Assembly: GCA_036555755.1 (NCBI GenBank)
Contig: DATBKS010000236.1
Location: 1 to 32,191, forward strand
Length of the DNA stretch: 32,191 nt
Source: JAICJR01 sp036555755
Lineage (GTDB): Bacteria > Actinomycetota > Thermoleophilia > Solirubrobacterales > Thermoleophilaceae
Direction: 5' to 3'
Shown here: positions 16,637 to 24,120 of the stretch, one piece after another
Numbering within the stretch: the stretch's first letter is position 1
Layout: every line of letters begins with the position of its first letter
Translations under genes and position numbers: made by a program
The notes under the pieces: model-generated
What the model was told of the DNA's origin: nothing
Seen by the model: only the letters and a program-made list of their open reading frames with translations
Database searches by the model: none

Positions 16637-17583
16637 CGCGCGAGCGCGCAATGGTGCCGCGGGCCGAGCCGCAGTCCTACTACGGGCAGCCGGTGCTGAA
16701 GCAACCGGTGTGGAAGCCCGAGGTGCCGTTCTACTTCTTCGCGGGCGGCTTGGCCGGCGCGTCTGCCGGCCTCGCGTTCGCGGCGGGCCTGCGGGGCAAC
16801 CGCGAGCTCGAGCGCCGCGCCTGGATCAACTCGCTGGTCGCCCTCTCGGCGAGCCCACCGCTCCTGATCTCGGACCTCGGGCGCCCCGAGCGCTTCCTCA
16901 ACATGCTGCGGCTGTTCAAGGTCACGTCGCCGATGAGCGTGGGGTCGTGGATCCTCGCGGCGTTCGGCGCCGCCACGAGCGTGGCCGCCGGCGCCGAGCT
17001 CACCGACCTCGTGCCCGCGGAGGCCGGCGGGACCGCCAAGGCGGCGTCCGCGGCGCTCGGGCTGCCGCTCGCCACCTACACCGCGGGCCTGCTCGCCAAC
17101 ACCTCGGTGCCGGCCTGGCACGGCGCCCGCTTCACCCTGCCGTTCGTGTTCGCGGGCGGCTCGGCGGCGAGCGCGGGCGCGGCGGCCACGATCACCACGC
17201 CGCTGCGTCACGCTGCGCCCGCTAGGCGCCTCGCCATTGGCGGCGCCGCCCTTGCCGTCGGCGCTGCGCTGACGATGGAGCGCGCGCTGGGCCAGCTCGG
17301 CGAGCCGTATCGCAAGGGCGCGGCGGGCAAGCTCTCGCGCCTGGCCGGTGCGCTCAACATCGCGGGAGCCGGGCTGATCGCGGCACGCGGTGGCCACTCC
17401 CGCGCCGCGGCCATCGCAGGCGGCGCGGTGCTCACCGCCGGTGTCATCACCGAGCGCTGGGCGGTCTTCCGCGCGGGGTTCCAGTCCGCGGCCGATCCGC
17501 GCTACACGGTCGGTCCGCAACGGGCCCGGGTCGAGAGCGGCGAGGCGCGCGGGGCGGCCCGCGCAAATGGGGCTGGCTCCTAG
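16633..17583 (+). CDS. NrfD/PsrC-type membrane subunit of formate dehydrogenase
   Basis: A 316-residue polytopic protein of the NrfD family (quinone-reactive membrane subunit), replacing the cytochrome b FdnI of enterobacteria. About eight hydrophobic segments are seen, starting with VPFYFFAGGLAGASAGLAFAAG; family landmarks are LLISDLGRPERFLNMLRLFKVTSPMSVGSW and TYTAGLLANTSVPAWH. It should pass electrons to the menaquinone pool, or the reverse. The GTG at 16633 overlaps the beta-subunit stop (GTGA), implying coupled translation; an ATG six codons later is the alternative. The last 20 residues are a charged tail. The stop TAG is the first base-pair set of a 10-bp inverted repeat arm. Confidence 0.88.
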   Translation: MTRERAMVPRAEPQSYYGQPVLKQPVWKPEVPFYFFAGGLAGASAGLAFAAGLRGNRELERRAWINSLVALSASPPLLISDLGRPERFLNMLRLFKVTSPMSVGSWILAAFGAATSVAAGAELTDLVPAEAGGTAKAASAALGLPLATYTAGLLANTSVPAWHGARFTLPFVFAGGSAASAGAAATITTPLRHAAPARRLAIGGAALAVGAALTMERALGQLGEPYRKGAAGKLSRLAGALNIAGAGLIAARGGHSRAAAIAGGAVLTAGVITERWAVFRAGFQSAADPRYTVGPQRARVESGEARGAARANGAGS

Positions 17584-17656
17584 GCGCCAAGTTCCCGGCC
17601 AAGTGCCCAAGGAATGGTTCGGTTTCACTCGAATAGCGGGTAAAACGGCGCCTAGG
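17579..17656. repeat. Perfect 10-bp inverted repeat around a promoter-like region
   Basis: CCTAGGCGCC (17579-17588) and GGCGCCTAGG (17647-17656) are exact reverse complements 58 bp apart. They enclose the candidate GGTTC/GGGTAA promoter. The left arm contains the stop codon of the NrfD gene. Confidence 0.6.
17616..17643 (+). promoter_or_regulatory. Candidate SigB/SigF-type promoter for the SnoaL gene
   Basis: GGTTC (17616-17620), 17 nt, GGGTAA (17638-17643), compared with GGTTT-N15-17-GGGTA of actinobacterial general stress sigma factors. It would give a leader of about 20-25 nt containing GGGGAGGGGG. Confidence 0.45.
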
Positions 17657-17672
17657 GGAGGGGGTCGAAAGC

Positions 17673-18098
17673 GTGCCGCAGGAGGCAGGGGCGAGAGTTG
17701 CAAGGGGGCATGGCATCCGCAGTCCGGAGGAGCTCGTCCGGCTCGCCTACAAAGCGTTCGCGAAGAACGAGCCCGACATCCTGCGCGGCTTCTGTCACCA
17801 GTCACTGGAGGTCCGGCCTGTCGACGAACTAGGGCTGGTGGGCGACACGCTGCGCGGCTTCGACGCCGCCTGGGATTGGGTGCAGCGCCGCAGCGGCATG
17901 ACGGTGAGCGTCTGGGTCCGCACGCTCGAGCAGGTGAGTGACAACCGCGTGCTGGGCGTTGGCGTCGTGTCCGAGCGCGGCCGCGGTTGCGCGGCCACCG
18001 TGGCGTGGGTGTGGCACTTCCGCGACGGGCTGATCGACTCGGTCTGCGGCTACCCCAACGAGGCGGCCGCGAGACGCGCGCTCGGCGAAGCCGCGTAG
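17673..18098 (+). CDS. SnoaL-like (NTF2-fold) protein
   Basis: A 141-residue protein whose pattern (SPEELVRLAYKAFAKNEPDILRGFCHQSLEVRPVDELGL, GFDAAWDWVQRR, VAWVWHFRDGLIDSVCGYPNEAAARRAL) fits the SnoaL/NTF2 cone fold used by small isomerases, cyclases and stress proteins. No catalytic residues can be assigned with confidence. The GTG at 17673 has a strong purine-rich ribosome site (GGGGAGGGGG, about nine bases upstream). The gene follows the formate dehydrogenase operon after a 90-bp gap that carries its own promoter-like sequence, so it is probably a separate unit, perhaps stress-controlled (inference). Confidence 0.75.
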   Translation: MPQEAGARVARGHGIRSPEELVRLAYKAFAKNEPDILRGFCHQSLEVRPVDELGLVGDTLRGFDAAWDWVQRRSGMTVSVWVRTLEQVSDNRVLGVGVVSERGRGCAATVAWVWHFRDGLIDSVCGYPNEAAARRALGEAA

Positions 18099-18102
18099 CG
18101 GT

Positions 18103-18108
18103 TAGGCT
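18103..18108 (+). promoter_or_regulatory. -10 box (TAGGCT) for leaderless hydrolase gene
   Basis: TAGGCT ends 9 nt before the ATG at 18118 with no Shine-Dalgarno sequence between. It lies only 4 bp after the stop of the SnoaL gene. Confidence 0.55.
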
Positions 18109-18117
18109 GCGCGCCTC

Positions 18118-18807
18118 ATGGCCGGCTCGCGATCGATCGTGTTGGTGCACGGCGCCTGGCATGGGCCCTGGGCCTGGTCCAAGGTTGAGGGTCCGCTGCG
18201 CGAGCGCGGCTTCGACGTGCACACGGTCGCGAACCCGAGCAGCGGCCCCGACCCGAGCGCGCTCGCGGACTCCTACGGCGACGTCGAGCACCTGCGCGGG
18301 ATCCTCGCCGGGATCGACAACGAGGTGCTGCTGGTCGCGCATTCGTACGGCGGCATCCCGGTCACGCAGGCCGCCGTGGGCACGGACAACGTCGCTCACC
18401 TGCTCTACGTGACGTCGTTCATGCTCGACGAGGGCGAGTCGCTGTTGTCGGTCGTCGGTGGCGTCGAGCCGGACTGGTGGATCAAGGACGGCGAGCGCAG
18501 TACGACGGTGACCCGCGCGGAGGAGATCTTCTTCAACGACTGCTCGCCCGAGGACGCGGAGTTCGCGGCCAGCAGGCTCGAGCCGCAGTCGCTCCCGTCG
18601 TTCCAACAGCCGGTCCGAGAGGTGGCCTGGCGCGGCGGCGTGCAGAGCACCTACGTGATCTGCGACAACGACAACGCGATCCCCGTCTTCGCCCAGGAAC
18701 ACCTGTCGCAGCGAGCGGGCGACGTGCGGCGCCTCCCGGCGAGCCACTCACCGTTCCTCTCGATGCCTGACAAGGTGATCGAGATCATCGCCGAGCTGGC
18801 TGGCTGA
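18118..18807 (+). CDS. Alpha/beta hydrolase (esterase-like)
   Basis: A 229-residue alpha/beta hydrolase. The oxyanion-hole strand IVLVHGAWHGPWAWSKV is at 7-23, the nucleophile elbow AHSYGG at 74-79 (Ser76), and a late His is in LPASHSPFLSMPD (about 208). An Asp in VICDNDNAIPV probably completes the triad. The HGAWHGPW start and the small size resemble plant-type methyl-ester esterases and related bacterial EstC-like hydrolases, so a small ester is the likely substrate; it cannot be named. The start is supported by the TAGGCT box and by the protein beginning directly before the first strand. Confidence 0.85.
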   Translation: MAGSRSIVLVHGAWHGPWAWSKVEGPLRERGFDVHTVANPSSGPDPSALADSYGDVEHLRGILAGIDNEVLLVAHSYGGIPVTQAAVGTDNVAHLLYVTSFMLDEGESLLSVVGGVEPDWWIKDGERSTTVTRAEEIFFNDCSPEDAEFAASRLEPQSLPSFQQPVREVAWRGGVQSTYVICDNDNAIPVFAQEHLSQRAGDVRRLPASHSPFLSMPDKVIEIIAELAG

Positions 18808-18847
18808 TCACTCGTTTTGCCGCTCGGCACCCGGGCAACCCCGGGCT

Positions 18848-19084
18848 ATGAGTTCTGGAACAAGACTGATGATCGGCTTCACGTTCGCGGTGGTGCTGGT
18901 GGTCGGCGCGATTGTGTCGCTTGCCACGGGCAGCTGGTGGTTTTTGATCCTCGCGATCGGCATCCACGCGATCGCCTCGACTGCCGTGCTGCTGACGATC
19001 GGGAGCCGCCTGAAGCAGGAGGACAAGCCCGATCCGGTGACGGAGGCGCGCATGGCGGAAGATCGCAAGGGCCTGGCAAGCTGA
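18848..19084 (+). CDS. Small two-helix membrane protein
   Basis: A 78-residue protein with two hydrophobic helices (about 6-27, MIGFTFAVVLVVGAIVSL, and 29-51, SWWFLILAIGIHAIASTAVLL) and a charged tail (RLKQEDKPDPVTEARMAEDRK) that probably lies in the cytoplasm. I do not recognise the family. There is no Shine-Dalgarno sequence or TAnnnT box before the ATG at 18848. Instead CCCGGG-CAAC-CCCGGG (a possible small hairpin) ends two bases before it. Support comes from the clean membrane topology and the fit in the gap between genes. Confidence 0.6.
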   Translation: MSSGTRLMIGFTFAVVLVVGAIVSLATGSWWFLILAIGIHAIASTAVLLTIGSRLKQEDKPDPVTEARMAEDRKGLAS

Positions 19085-19128
19085 CCACGAGTCTGCGGAC
19101 TGTGGACTCCCGACTGCAGACCGCCGTT

Positions 19129-19134
19129 TAGACT
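19129..19134 (+). promoter_or_regulatory. -10 box (TAGACT) for leaderless reductase gene
   Basis: TAGACT ends 8 nt before the GTG at 19143. No Shine-Dalgarno sequence. Confidence 0.6.
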
Positions 19135-19142
19135 GCCCCGCC

Positions 19143-20228
19143 GTGCCAGGCGGCCTCATCTTTTTCACCGGCTTCCCCGGGTTCATCGGGAAGCGCCTCG
19201 TGCGCGACCTGCTGGAGCGCGATTCCAAGGCGCAGGTGGCCGCGCTCGTCGAGCCGCGCTTCGCGGAGATCGCCCGGCAGGAGGCTGTCGCGATCGCGGA
19301 CGGGCGCATCGAGATCGTGGAGGGCGACATCGCCGATCGCCGCCTGGGGCTCGACGACGACACCTACGAGCGCCTGACCTCGAAGGTCAAGCACGCCTAC
19401 CACCTGGCCGCGATCTACAACCTCGCAGTGCCGCTCGAGGTGGCCCAGCGGGTGAACGTGGACGGCACGGGCAACGTGCTCGAGCTGTGCGCGCGCTGCG
19501 AGAAGCTCGAGCGCCTCAACTACGTGAGCACCGCCTACGTGGCGGGCGACCGCACGGGCGTTGTCTACGAGCACGAGCTGTCGCTAGGCCAGGGGTTCAA
19601 GAACCACTACGAGTCGACCAAGTTCCAGGCCGAGCTGTGGGTGCACGAGGCGATGGACAAGGTGCCGACGACGATCTACCGGCCGGCGATCGTGGTCGGC
19701 GACTCGAAGACGGGGGAGACGCAGAAGTTCGACGGCCCGTACTACTTCCTGCGCACGATCTCGCGCTCGCAGAAGCAGGGGCTGCCGATCCCGCAGTTCG
19801 GGCGCGCGGAAGCGCCGTTCAACTGCGTGCCTGTGGACTTCATCGTCGACGCGATGGTGGTTGCCGCCGACGATCCGAAGGCTGTGGGAGCGACGCTCCA
19901 CCTGGTTGATCCCGACCCCGTGACGGCCGCCGAGGTGGGCCGCATCTTCAGCCGCGAGTACGCGGGCAAGGACCCCGGCATGCGGGTGTCGCCGAAGCTG
20001 ATCGAGAACGCGCTGCGCTTCAAGCCGGTGCGCGACCTCTACGGCGGCGTCCCGCACGAAGCGATCCGCTACCTCAACCACCCGGTGCGCTTCGACACCC
20101 GCGAGGCAGACGAGATCCTCGCCCGCAACGGCCTGCGCTGCCCGCGGCTCGAGGAGTACGTGGGACCGATCGTGAGCTTCTTCAAGGAGCACGAGGAGGA
20201 TCCCGCGCTGAGGCCGGCGGTCGTCTAA
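19143..20228 (+). CDS. Extended SDR, fatty acyl-CoA reductase-like (NAD_binding_4)
   Basis: A 361-residue Rossmann-fold enzyme. The nucleotide-binding motif FFTGFPGFIGKRLVRDLLERD is at the N-terminus, followed by IEIVEGDIADRRLGL, HLAAIYNLAVP, NVDGTGNVLELC, the active-site strand NYVSTAYVAGDRTG and the catalytic HYESTKFQAE (YxxxK). TIYRPAIVVGDSKTGE and the later PFNCVPVDFIVDAMVVAA match the male-sterility/fatty acyl-CoA reductase group. It probably reduces a thioester or oxidises a hydroxy-lipid with NADP(H). The substrate is not readable. The GTG start is fixed by the TAGACT box 8 nt upstream. The stop TAA interlocks with the stop of the convergent GNAT gene (CTAA, 20225-20228). Confidence 0.85.
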   Translation: MPGGLIFFTGFPGFIGKRLVRDLLERDSKAQVAALVEPRFAEIARQEAVAIADGRIEIVEGDIADRRLGLDDDTYERLTSKVKHAYHLAAIYNLAVPLEVAQRVNVDGTGNVLELCARCEKLERLNYVSTAYVAGDRTGVVYEHELSLGQGFKNHYESTKFQAELWVHEAMDKVPTTIYRPAIVVGDSKTGETQKFDGPYYFLRTISRSQKQGLPIPQFGRAEAPFNCVPVDFIVDAMVVAADDPKAVGATLHLVDPDPVTAAEVGRIFSREYAGKDPGMRVSPKLIENALRFKPVRDLYGGVPHEAIRYLNHPVRFDTREADEILARNGLRCPRLEEYVGPIVSFFKEHEEDPALRPAVV

Positions 20229-20746
20229 CCCTCCGCCGTCTTCTGGAACAGCACGTGATCCGACCACGCGCCGGCGATCTGCAGATAGCGCGGCGCGATC
20301 CCGATGCGGGTGAAGCCGTTCTTCTCGATCACCCGCTGCGAGGCGAGGTTGTGGAGCAGTGTGCCGGCCTCGATGCGATGTAGGCCGAGGTCGCCGAACG
20401 CGCGCTCGCACACGAGCCCGAGCGCGGCGGTGGCGTAGCCGCGGCCGTTGTACTCCTCGGCCACCCAGTAGCCGACGTTGCAGCTCTGGAACGCGCCGCG
20501 CACGACGTTCGACAGGTTGATCGCGCCGGCGAGCTTGCCGCTCGCGATGATCAAGAACGGGTACGCCGTGCCGGATGAGCGGCGGTCCGTGAGCTGCGCG
20601 ATGTGCCGGCGCTGGCCTTCGAACGTGTAGAAGGCGTCCGGGCGCAGCGGCTCGAGCGGCGCCAGGAACTCGCGGTTCTCGGCGTAGAGCTGCGCGAGCG
20701 AACGAGCGTCGGTGACCGCAAGCGGGCGGATGTCCACCGAAGCCAT
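20225..20746 (-). CDS. GNAT acetyltransferase, RimJ/RimL type
   Basis: A 173-residue GNAT enzyme. It begins with IRPLAVTDARSLAQLYAENREFL, continues with LIIASGKLAGAINLSNVVRGAFQSCNVGYWVAEEYNGRGYATAAL (the strand and acetyl-CoA pyrophosphate loop, NGRGYA) and ends with LGLHRIEAGTLLHNLASQRVIEKNGFTRIG, the family's hallmark of ribosomal-protein N-terminal acetyltransferases. It transfers acetyl from acetyl-CoA to an amino group; the target may be a ribosomal protein or a small amine. The start lies 15 bp after the diiron/SCP2 gene on the same strand, with no promoter of its own visible, so the two are probably one transcript. Confidence 0.88.
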   Translation of the reverse strand: MASVDIRPLAVTDARSLAQLYAENREFLAPLEPLRPDAFYTFEGQRRHIAQLTDRRSSGTAYPFLIIASGKLAGAINLSNVVRGAFQSCNVGYWVAEEYNGRGYATAALGLVCERAFGDLGLHRIEAGTLLHNLASQRVIEKNGFTRIGIAPRYLQIAGAWSDHVLFQKTAEG

Positions 20747-20761
20747 GGCCGTCCTAGCCCA

Positions 20762-22027
20762 TTACCGCCCGAACAGCTTCTGCATCCGCCACAGGGCGAT
20801 CGGATTTCCCTTGGGCCGCAGCCTCCCCTTCAGCATCTGAAGCCGCGGGTCGGCACGGCCGCCCATCACGTCGACCCAGTCCTCGTAGCGGCAGCGGAGC
20901 GTGATGTCGGTGCGGGTCGCGTGACCCTGCGCCACGCGCGTGTCGCCGTTCTCCACGTGCAGGTACCAGGGCTCGGCGTCGCTGAAGTCCCACTGGATCG
21001 TCGTCGGCCGCCCGTGCGAGTGGCGCGGATCGACCGACGTCCGCACCGAGTCGAACAGCAGCTCGAGCACCTCCGGCTCACGGGAGACAGGGCCGTTCTT
21101 CTCCCCGAGCACGCCGGCCTGGAGCAGCACGAGCGCGCGCCGGACGCGCTCCTCCACCGGGAGGTCGAAGCGCACCGGCATGCCCGGAAGCTGCTCGAGC
21201 GGCATGCCGGCGGTGCGCATCTTCGTCTCGATGGACATCATCCCCTCGGCGAAGATCTCCTCGATCGTGAAGCCGAAGACCTCGCTGTAACGGCGGTCCC
21301 AGTTCGGCGGGACGAACACCGCGGCGGTATAGGGGAACATCTCGCGCAGCAGCTCGGCCACCGCGTCGCGGCACTCCGGGTCCTCCTCGACCAGGTCCGA
21401 CAGCAGCTTCACTCCGAAGCCGATGTGGCGCTGCTCGTCGAGCGACACGTTGGCCATGCCGGAGCGGAAGCCGGGGAGGATGTCGCGCTCCTCGAGATAG
21501 CTCTCGATGAAGTGCTGGCCGGGCTGCGCGAGCGAGGCCTCGATCAGGATGTGGTAGAGCGCGATGCCCTGCGCGAGCTTCGTCCGCGAGCGGTCGCGGC
21601 GCAGCTCGGCGGCCATCTTGTCGAGCCGCTCGAACACCTTGCGGAAGCCCCACGTGAGCTGTGGGCGCGTGGATTCCAACGAGGCCGCGTAGCTCTCGCC
21701 GTTACCCACCACCTCGCGCATGAAGCGGCCGAAGAACACCGCGTGGCGCGCCTCGTCCACCTGCTGGGTGGCGAGGAAGTACTTCTGCTCCTCGCGTGGC
21801 GCGGCCTCGATGAACGGCGACAGGTTGTCCGCCACGGAGTCCTCGCCGTGAAGGAACATCGCGTAGTTCCACAGCGCTGCCTTGCGCTCGAGGTCGCTGA
21901 AGACCTCATGCCACTGGCGGCGGTCCTCCGTGAAATCGATCTCGGTCGCGCTCCAGTTGCCCTTCTCCCAGCGCCGGTAGAGATCGTCGTAGGAGACGCG
22001 CTGGAGCATCTTCAGCTGCTGCGCCAT
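20762..22027 (-). CDS. R2-like diiron oxidase fused to a C-terminal SCP2 domain
   Basis: A 421-residue fusion. Residues 25-290 form a ferritin-like ribonucleotide-reductase-R2/R2lox-type helical bundle with the full set of metal ligands in the right order: E62 (LHGEDSVAD), E92-x2-H95 (VDEARHAVFF), E163 (LIEASLAQPGQHF) and E198-x2-H201 (LDEQRHIGFG). Residues about 335-421 form an SCP2 sterol-carrier/lipid-binding domain (IQWDFSDAEPWYLHVENG, TDITLRCRYEDWVDVMGGRADPRLQMLKGRLRPKGN). The likely role is an O2-dependent oxidase acting on a lipid-like ligand held by the SCP2 part; this is inference. The ATG at 22027 is 9 nt after a TAATCT box, so the message is probably leaderless. The GNAT gene follows in the same unit. 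Confidence 0.85.
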   Translation of the reverse strand: MAQQLKMLQRVSYDDLYRRWEKGNWSATEIDFTEDRRQWHEVFSDLERKAALWNYAMFLHGEDSVADNLSPFIEAAPREEQKYFLATQQVDEARHAVFFGRFMREVVGNGESYAASLESTRPQLTWGFRKVFERLDKMAAELRRDRSRTKLAQGIALYHILIEASLAQPGQHFIESYLEERDILPGFRSGMANVSLDEQRHIGFGVKLLSDLVEEDPECRDAVAELLREMFPYTAAVFVPPNWDRRYSEVFGFTIEEIFAEGMMSIETKMRTAGMPLEQLPGMPVRFDLPVEERVRRALVLLQAGVLGEKNGPVSREPEVLELLFDSVRTSVDPRHSHGRPTTIQWDFSDAEPWYLHVENGDTRVAQGHATRTDITLRCRYEDWVDVMGGRADPRLQMLKGRLRPKGNPIALWRMQKLFGR

Positions 22028-22036
22028 GCCGGGCCC

Positions 22037-22042
22037 AGATTA
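22037..22042 (-). promoter_or_regulatory. -10 box (TAATCT) for leaderless diiron/SCP2 gene
   Basis: On the minus strand this reads TAATCT, 9 nt before the ATG at 22027. The divergent SDR gene has its own box 42 bp away. Confidence 0.55.
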
Positions 22043-22084
22043 CCGGCGTGCCACCTGCCCGGGACGTCCGCGCGGGCTTCGCAC

Positions 22085-22090
22085 TAGATT
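22085..22090 (+). promoter_or_regulatory. -10 box (TAGATT) for leaderless SDR gene
   Basis: TAGATT ends 8 nt before the ATG at 22099; no Shine-Dalgarno sequence. Confidence 0.6.
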
Positions 22091-22098
22091 GCACCGCC

Positions 22099-22884
22099 AT
22101 GCCCACGAACGGTGAACCGCTAGCGGGCCGCCGCGCCCTCGTCACGGGCGCGGCCACGGGGATCGGGCGCTCGACCGCCGCTCGGCTCGCCGCCGACGGC
22201 GCAGCGGTGGTGGTGAACTACGTCGGGCCGTCCGACCAGGCGGACAGTGCGGTGAAGGAGATCGCCGACGCCGGGGGCAGCGCCGTGGCCATTGCGGCCG
22301 ACGTCTCGGACGAGGACCACGTGGTGGCGATGTTCGCGCAGGCGCGCGAGGAGCTCGGCGGCCCGGTCGACCTGCTCGTGAACAACGCGGGCGTCGAGAA
22401 GCCGTTCAGGTTGGTCGACATGCCGCTCGACGAGTGGAACAGGGTGCTCGGCGTGAACCTCACCGGCGCCTTCCTCTGCACGCGCGAGGCGGCGCGCGGG
22501 ATGCTCGACGCCGGCATCAAGGGCGCGATCGTGAACGTGTCGAGCGTGCACGAGGTGATCCCGTGGCCGCAGTTCGGCCACTACTGCGCGTCGAAGGGCG
22601 GGATGAAGCTGTTCGCGCAGACGGTTGCGCGCGAGCTCGCGCCCTCCGGGATCCGCGTGGTGAACGTCGCGCCGGGCGCGATTCTCACCCCGATCAACCA
22701 GGAGCTGATCGACGATCCCAAGAAGCGGGCCGCGGTGGAGGACGAGATCCCGCTCGGTCGCACGGGCAAGCCCGAGGAGATCGCGGCGGCGATCGCGTGG
22801 GTCGCCGGGCCGGAGGCCGAGTACGTCGTCGGGTCTACCTTGTTCGTCGACGGCGGCATGACGCTTTACCCGAAGTTCGTCTGA
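22099..22884 (+). CDS. Classical short-chain dehydrogenase, glucose 1-dehydrogenase-like
   Basis: A 261-residue classical SDR. The cofactor motif ALVTGAATGIGRSTAARLA is near residues 13-31, then ADVSDEDHV, NNAGVEKPF, the catalytic Ser in NVSSVHEV and YCASKGGMK (YxxxK). The C-terminus ends with VAPGAILTPIN and GSTLFVDGGMTLYP. The sequence is closest in style to NAD(P)-dependent glucose 1-dehydrogenases and 3-oxoacyl reductases; the substrate is uncertain. The start at 22099 (MPTNGEP) is preferred over an open frame 17 codons longer, because a TAGATT box lies 8 nt before it. The frame then enters directly into the first beta strand. Confidence 0.88.
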   Translation: MPTNGEPLAGRRALVTGAATGIGRSTAARLAADGAAVVVNYVGPSDQADSAVKEIADAGGSAVAIAADVSDEDHVVAMFAQAREELGGPVDLLVNNAGVEKPFRLVDMPLDEWNRVLGVNLTGAFLCTREAARGMLDAGIKGAIVNVSSVHEVIPWPQFGHYCASKGGMKLFAQTVARELAPSGIRVVNVAPGAILTPINQELIDDPKKRAAVEDEIPLGRTGKPEEIAAAIAWVAGPEAEYVVGSTLFVDGGMTLYPKFV

Positions 22885-22923
22885 GCGGAAGGAACTTTCG
22901 CCCCGCGGTGGAATCAGTGCCGC

Positions 22924-23778
22924 GTGACCCGTGCAGGCACCAGTGCCCTGACCCTCAGCGAGGAGATCAGGCAACGCTTCGACGAGTTTTCCCGCTCGCA
23001 GAAGGACGTCGGCCAGTACATCGTCGACCACCTCGACGAGGCCGCGTTCCAAACGGCTGAGGAGCTCGCCCGCCGCGCTTCAACCTCGAGCTCGACCGTG
23101 GTGCGCTTCGCGCAGGCACTCGGGTTCGAGGGCTTCCCCGAGCTGCAGGCCGCCGCGCGCGACGAGTACCGGCGCGCGCGCGAGTCGTCGAACGGCACAG
23201 CGCCCGAGCTGAACGCCCCGCCGCTGTTCCCGATCGACCAGACCGACTTCGAGGCGTCGCTCGCCGCCGACCACACGAACCTCGAGGACACCGCGCGCAA
23301 GGTGGACCGTGACGAGGTGGCGGCGTCGATCGAGCTGATCTCGCGCGCGGAGCGGATTGTGCTCTGCGGCACGGACCAGATGGCCTTCTTCGCGAGCTAC
23401 CTGCGGCACCTGCTGATGCTGCTCGACCTCCGCTGCGAGGTTGTTGCCAGCCCGTCGCAGGAAGGCCTCGCCCGCCTCGGCCGCATCGACGAGAACACGC
23501 TCGTGATCGGCTTTTCCGCCGGCCGCCCGCACCCGCTGGTCGTGCGCGCGATGAAGCTCGCCCGCCACCGCAAGGCGGACACGATCGCCATCGCCGACGC
23601 CACGCTCTCCGAAGTCGCCAAGCTTGCCGATCAGCGCCTGTACTACTCGTCGAACGGACCCGCGTACGTCCGCTCGCACACGGCGCTACTCAGTCTCATC
23701 CAGTCGCTGGCCTACGGCGTATACGCGCTCGACGAGCCCGCCTACGCCGATCGCATCAAAGCTTTCCGGCTCAAATAG
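22924..23778 (+). CDS. RpiR/HexR-family transcription regulator (HTH-SIS)
   Basis: A 284-residue regulator. The N-terminal HTH_6 domain (about 10-85) shows QKDVGQYIVDHLDEAAFQTAEELARRASTSSSTVVRFAQALGFEGFPELQAAAR, the typical RpiR sequence. The C-terminal SIS sugar-phosphate isomerase domain (about 130-265) includes ISRAERIVLCGTDQMAFFASYLRHLL, ENTLVIGFSAGRPHPLVVRAMKLAR and DTIAIADATLSEVAKLAD. Such proteins sense phosphosugars and control sugar catabolism. The target here may be the glucose-dehydrogenase-like SDR 39 bp upstream (inference). The GTG at 22924 is the likely start; no strong ribosome site or -10 is visible, so it may be co-transcribed with the SDR. A hairpin follows the gene. Confidence 0.88.
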   Translation: MTRAGTSALTLSEEIRQRFDEFSRSQKDVGQYIVDHLDEAAFQTAEELARRASTSSSTVVRFAQALGFEGFPELQAAARDEYRRARESSNGTAPELNAPPLFPIDQTDFEASLAADHTNLEDTARKVDRDEVAASIELISRAERIVLCGTDQMAFFASYLRHLLMLLDLRCEVVASPSQEGLARLGRIDENTLVIGFSAGRPHPLVVRAMKLARHRKADTIAIADATLSEVAKLADQRLYYSSNGPAYVRSHTALLSLIQSLAYGVYALDEPAYADRIKAFRLK

Positions 23779-23793
23779 CCGGTCAGAAGGGAT

Positions 23794-23838
23794 CGGGCCG
23801 CGAGGCCGCCGGGGAGAAACTGAGCGGCCGCTGGCCCG
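23794..23838. terminator. Two-part terminator hairpin between convergent genes
   Basis: CGGGCC (23794-23799) pairs with GGCCCG (23833-23838), and GGCCGC (23804-23809) pairs with GCGGCC (23824-23829), with a 14-nt loop. It lies between the RpiR gene and the small Cys-rich gene, serving either direction. No T-run. Confidence 0.6.
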
Positions 23839-23848
23839 CCCCTGCATG

Positions 23849-24037
23849 TCAGGCGGCGATAAGCGTCAACTCGAGTGGCTCTACGTGGCCGTTCTCGCTC
23901 ATGAACTCCGGCCAGCCGACGACGGCCAGGCCGCAGCCGCACTCGCATGCGAGCGTGTCGATCTCCTCGATCGAGCCGATCGCCTCGAAAACCGCCGCGC
24001 AGCCGTCGTCGGAGCAGATGAGAAGTGCCCGAACCAT
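23849..24037 (-). CDS. Small Cys-rich (zinc-ribbon-like) protein
   Basis: A 62-residue protein with two Cys groups: ICSDDGCAAVF (C8 and C13) and LACECGCGLAVVGW (three Cys around 29-33). It is acidic between them and ends VEPLELTLIAA. The pattern suggests a small zinc-binding ribbon; the family has no function I can name, though similar small proteins are familiar from related actinobacteria. The ATG at 24037 (MVRALLIC) is chosen over an upstream in-frame ATG that would add 26 unlikely Pro/Phe-rich residues. A pyrimidine-rich CCCTTTTTGG precedes the start and no ribosome site is seen. Confidence 0.65.
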   Translation of the reverse strand: MVRALLICSDDGCAAVFEAIGSIEEIDTLACECGCGLAVVGWPEFMSENGHVEPLELTLIAA

Positions 24038-24120
24038 GGCCAAAAAGGGTGGGAGCCCGGGCGGACGGAAGGACCGCAAACTTGCATGGAGAAAGGAAGA
24101 ACCGGGGAAAACCACCTCTC

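Noticed and set aside
20603..22087. 494-codon plus-strand frame over the diiron/SCP2 gene.
   Set aside because: Shadow frame without motifs; the minus-strand product has all metal ligands in order.
24036..24120. Plus-strand start MAKKGGSPGGRKDRKLAW upstream of the small membrane protein.
   Set aside because: Its frame runs into Arg/Pro-rich sequence out of frame with the membrane protein and has no recognisable domain; too weak to list.
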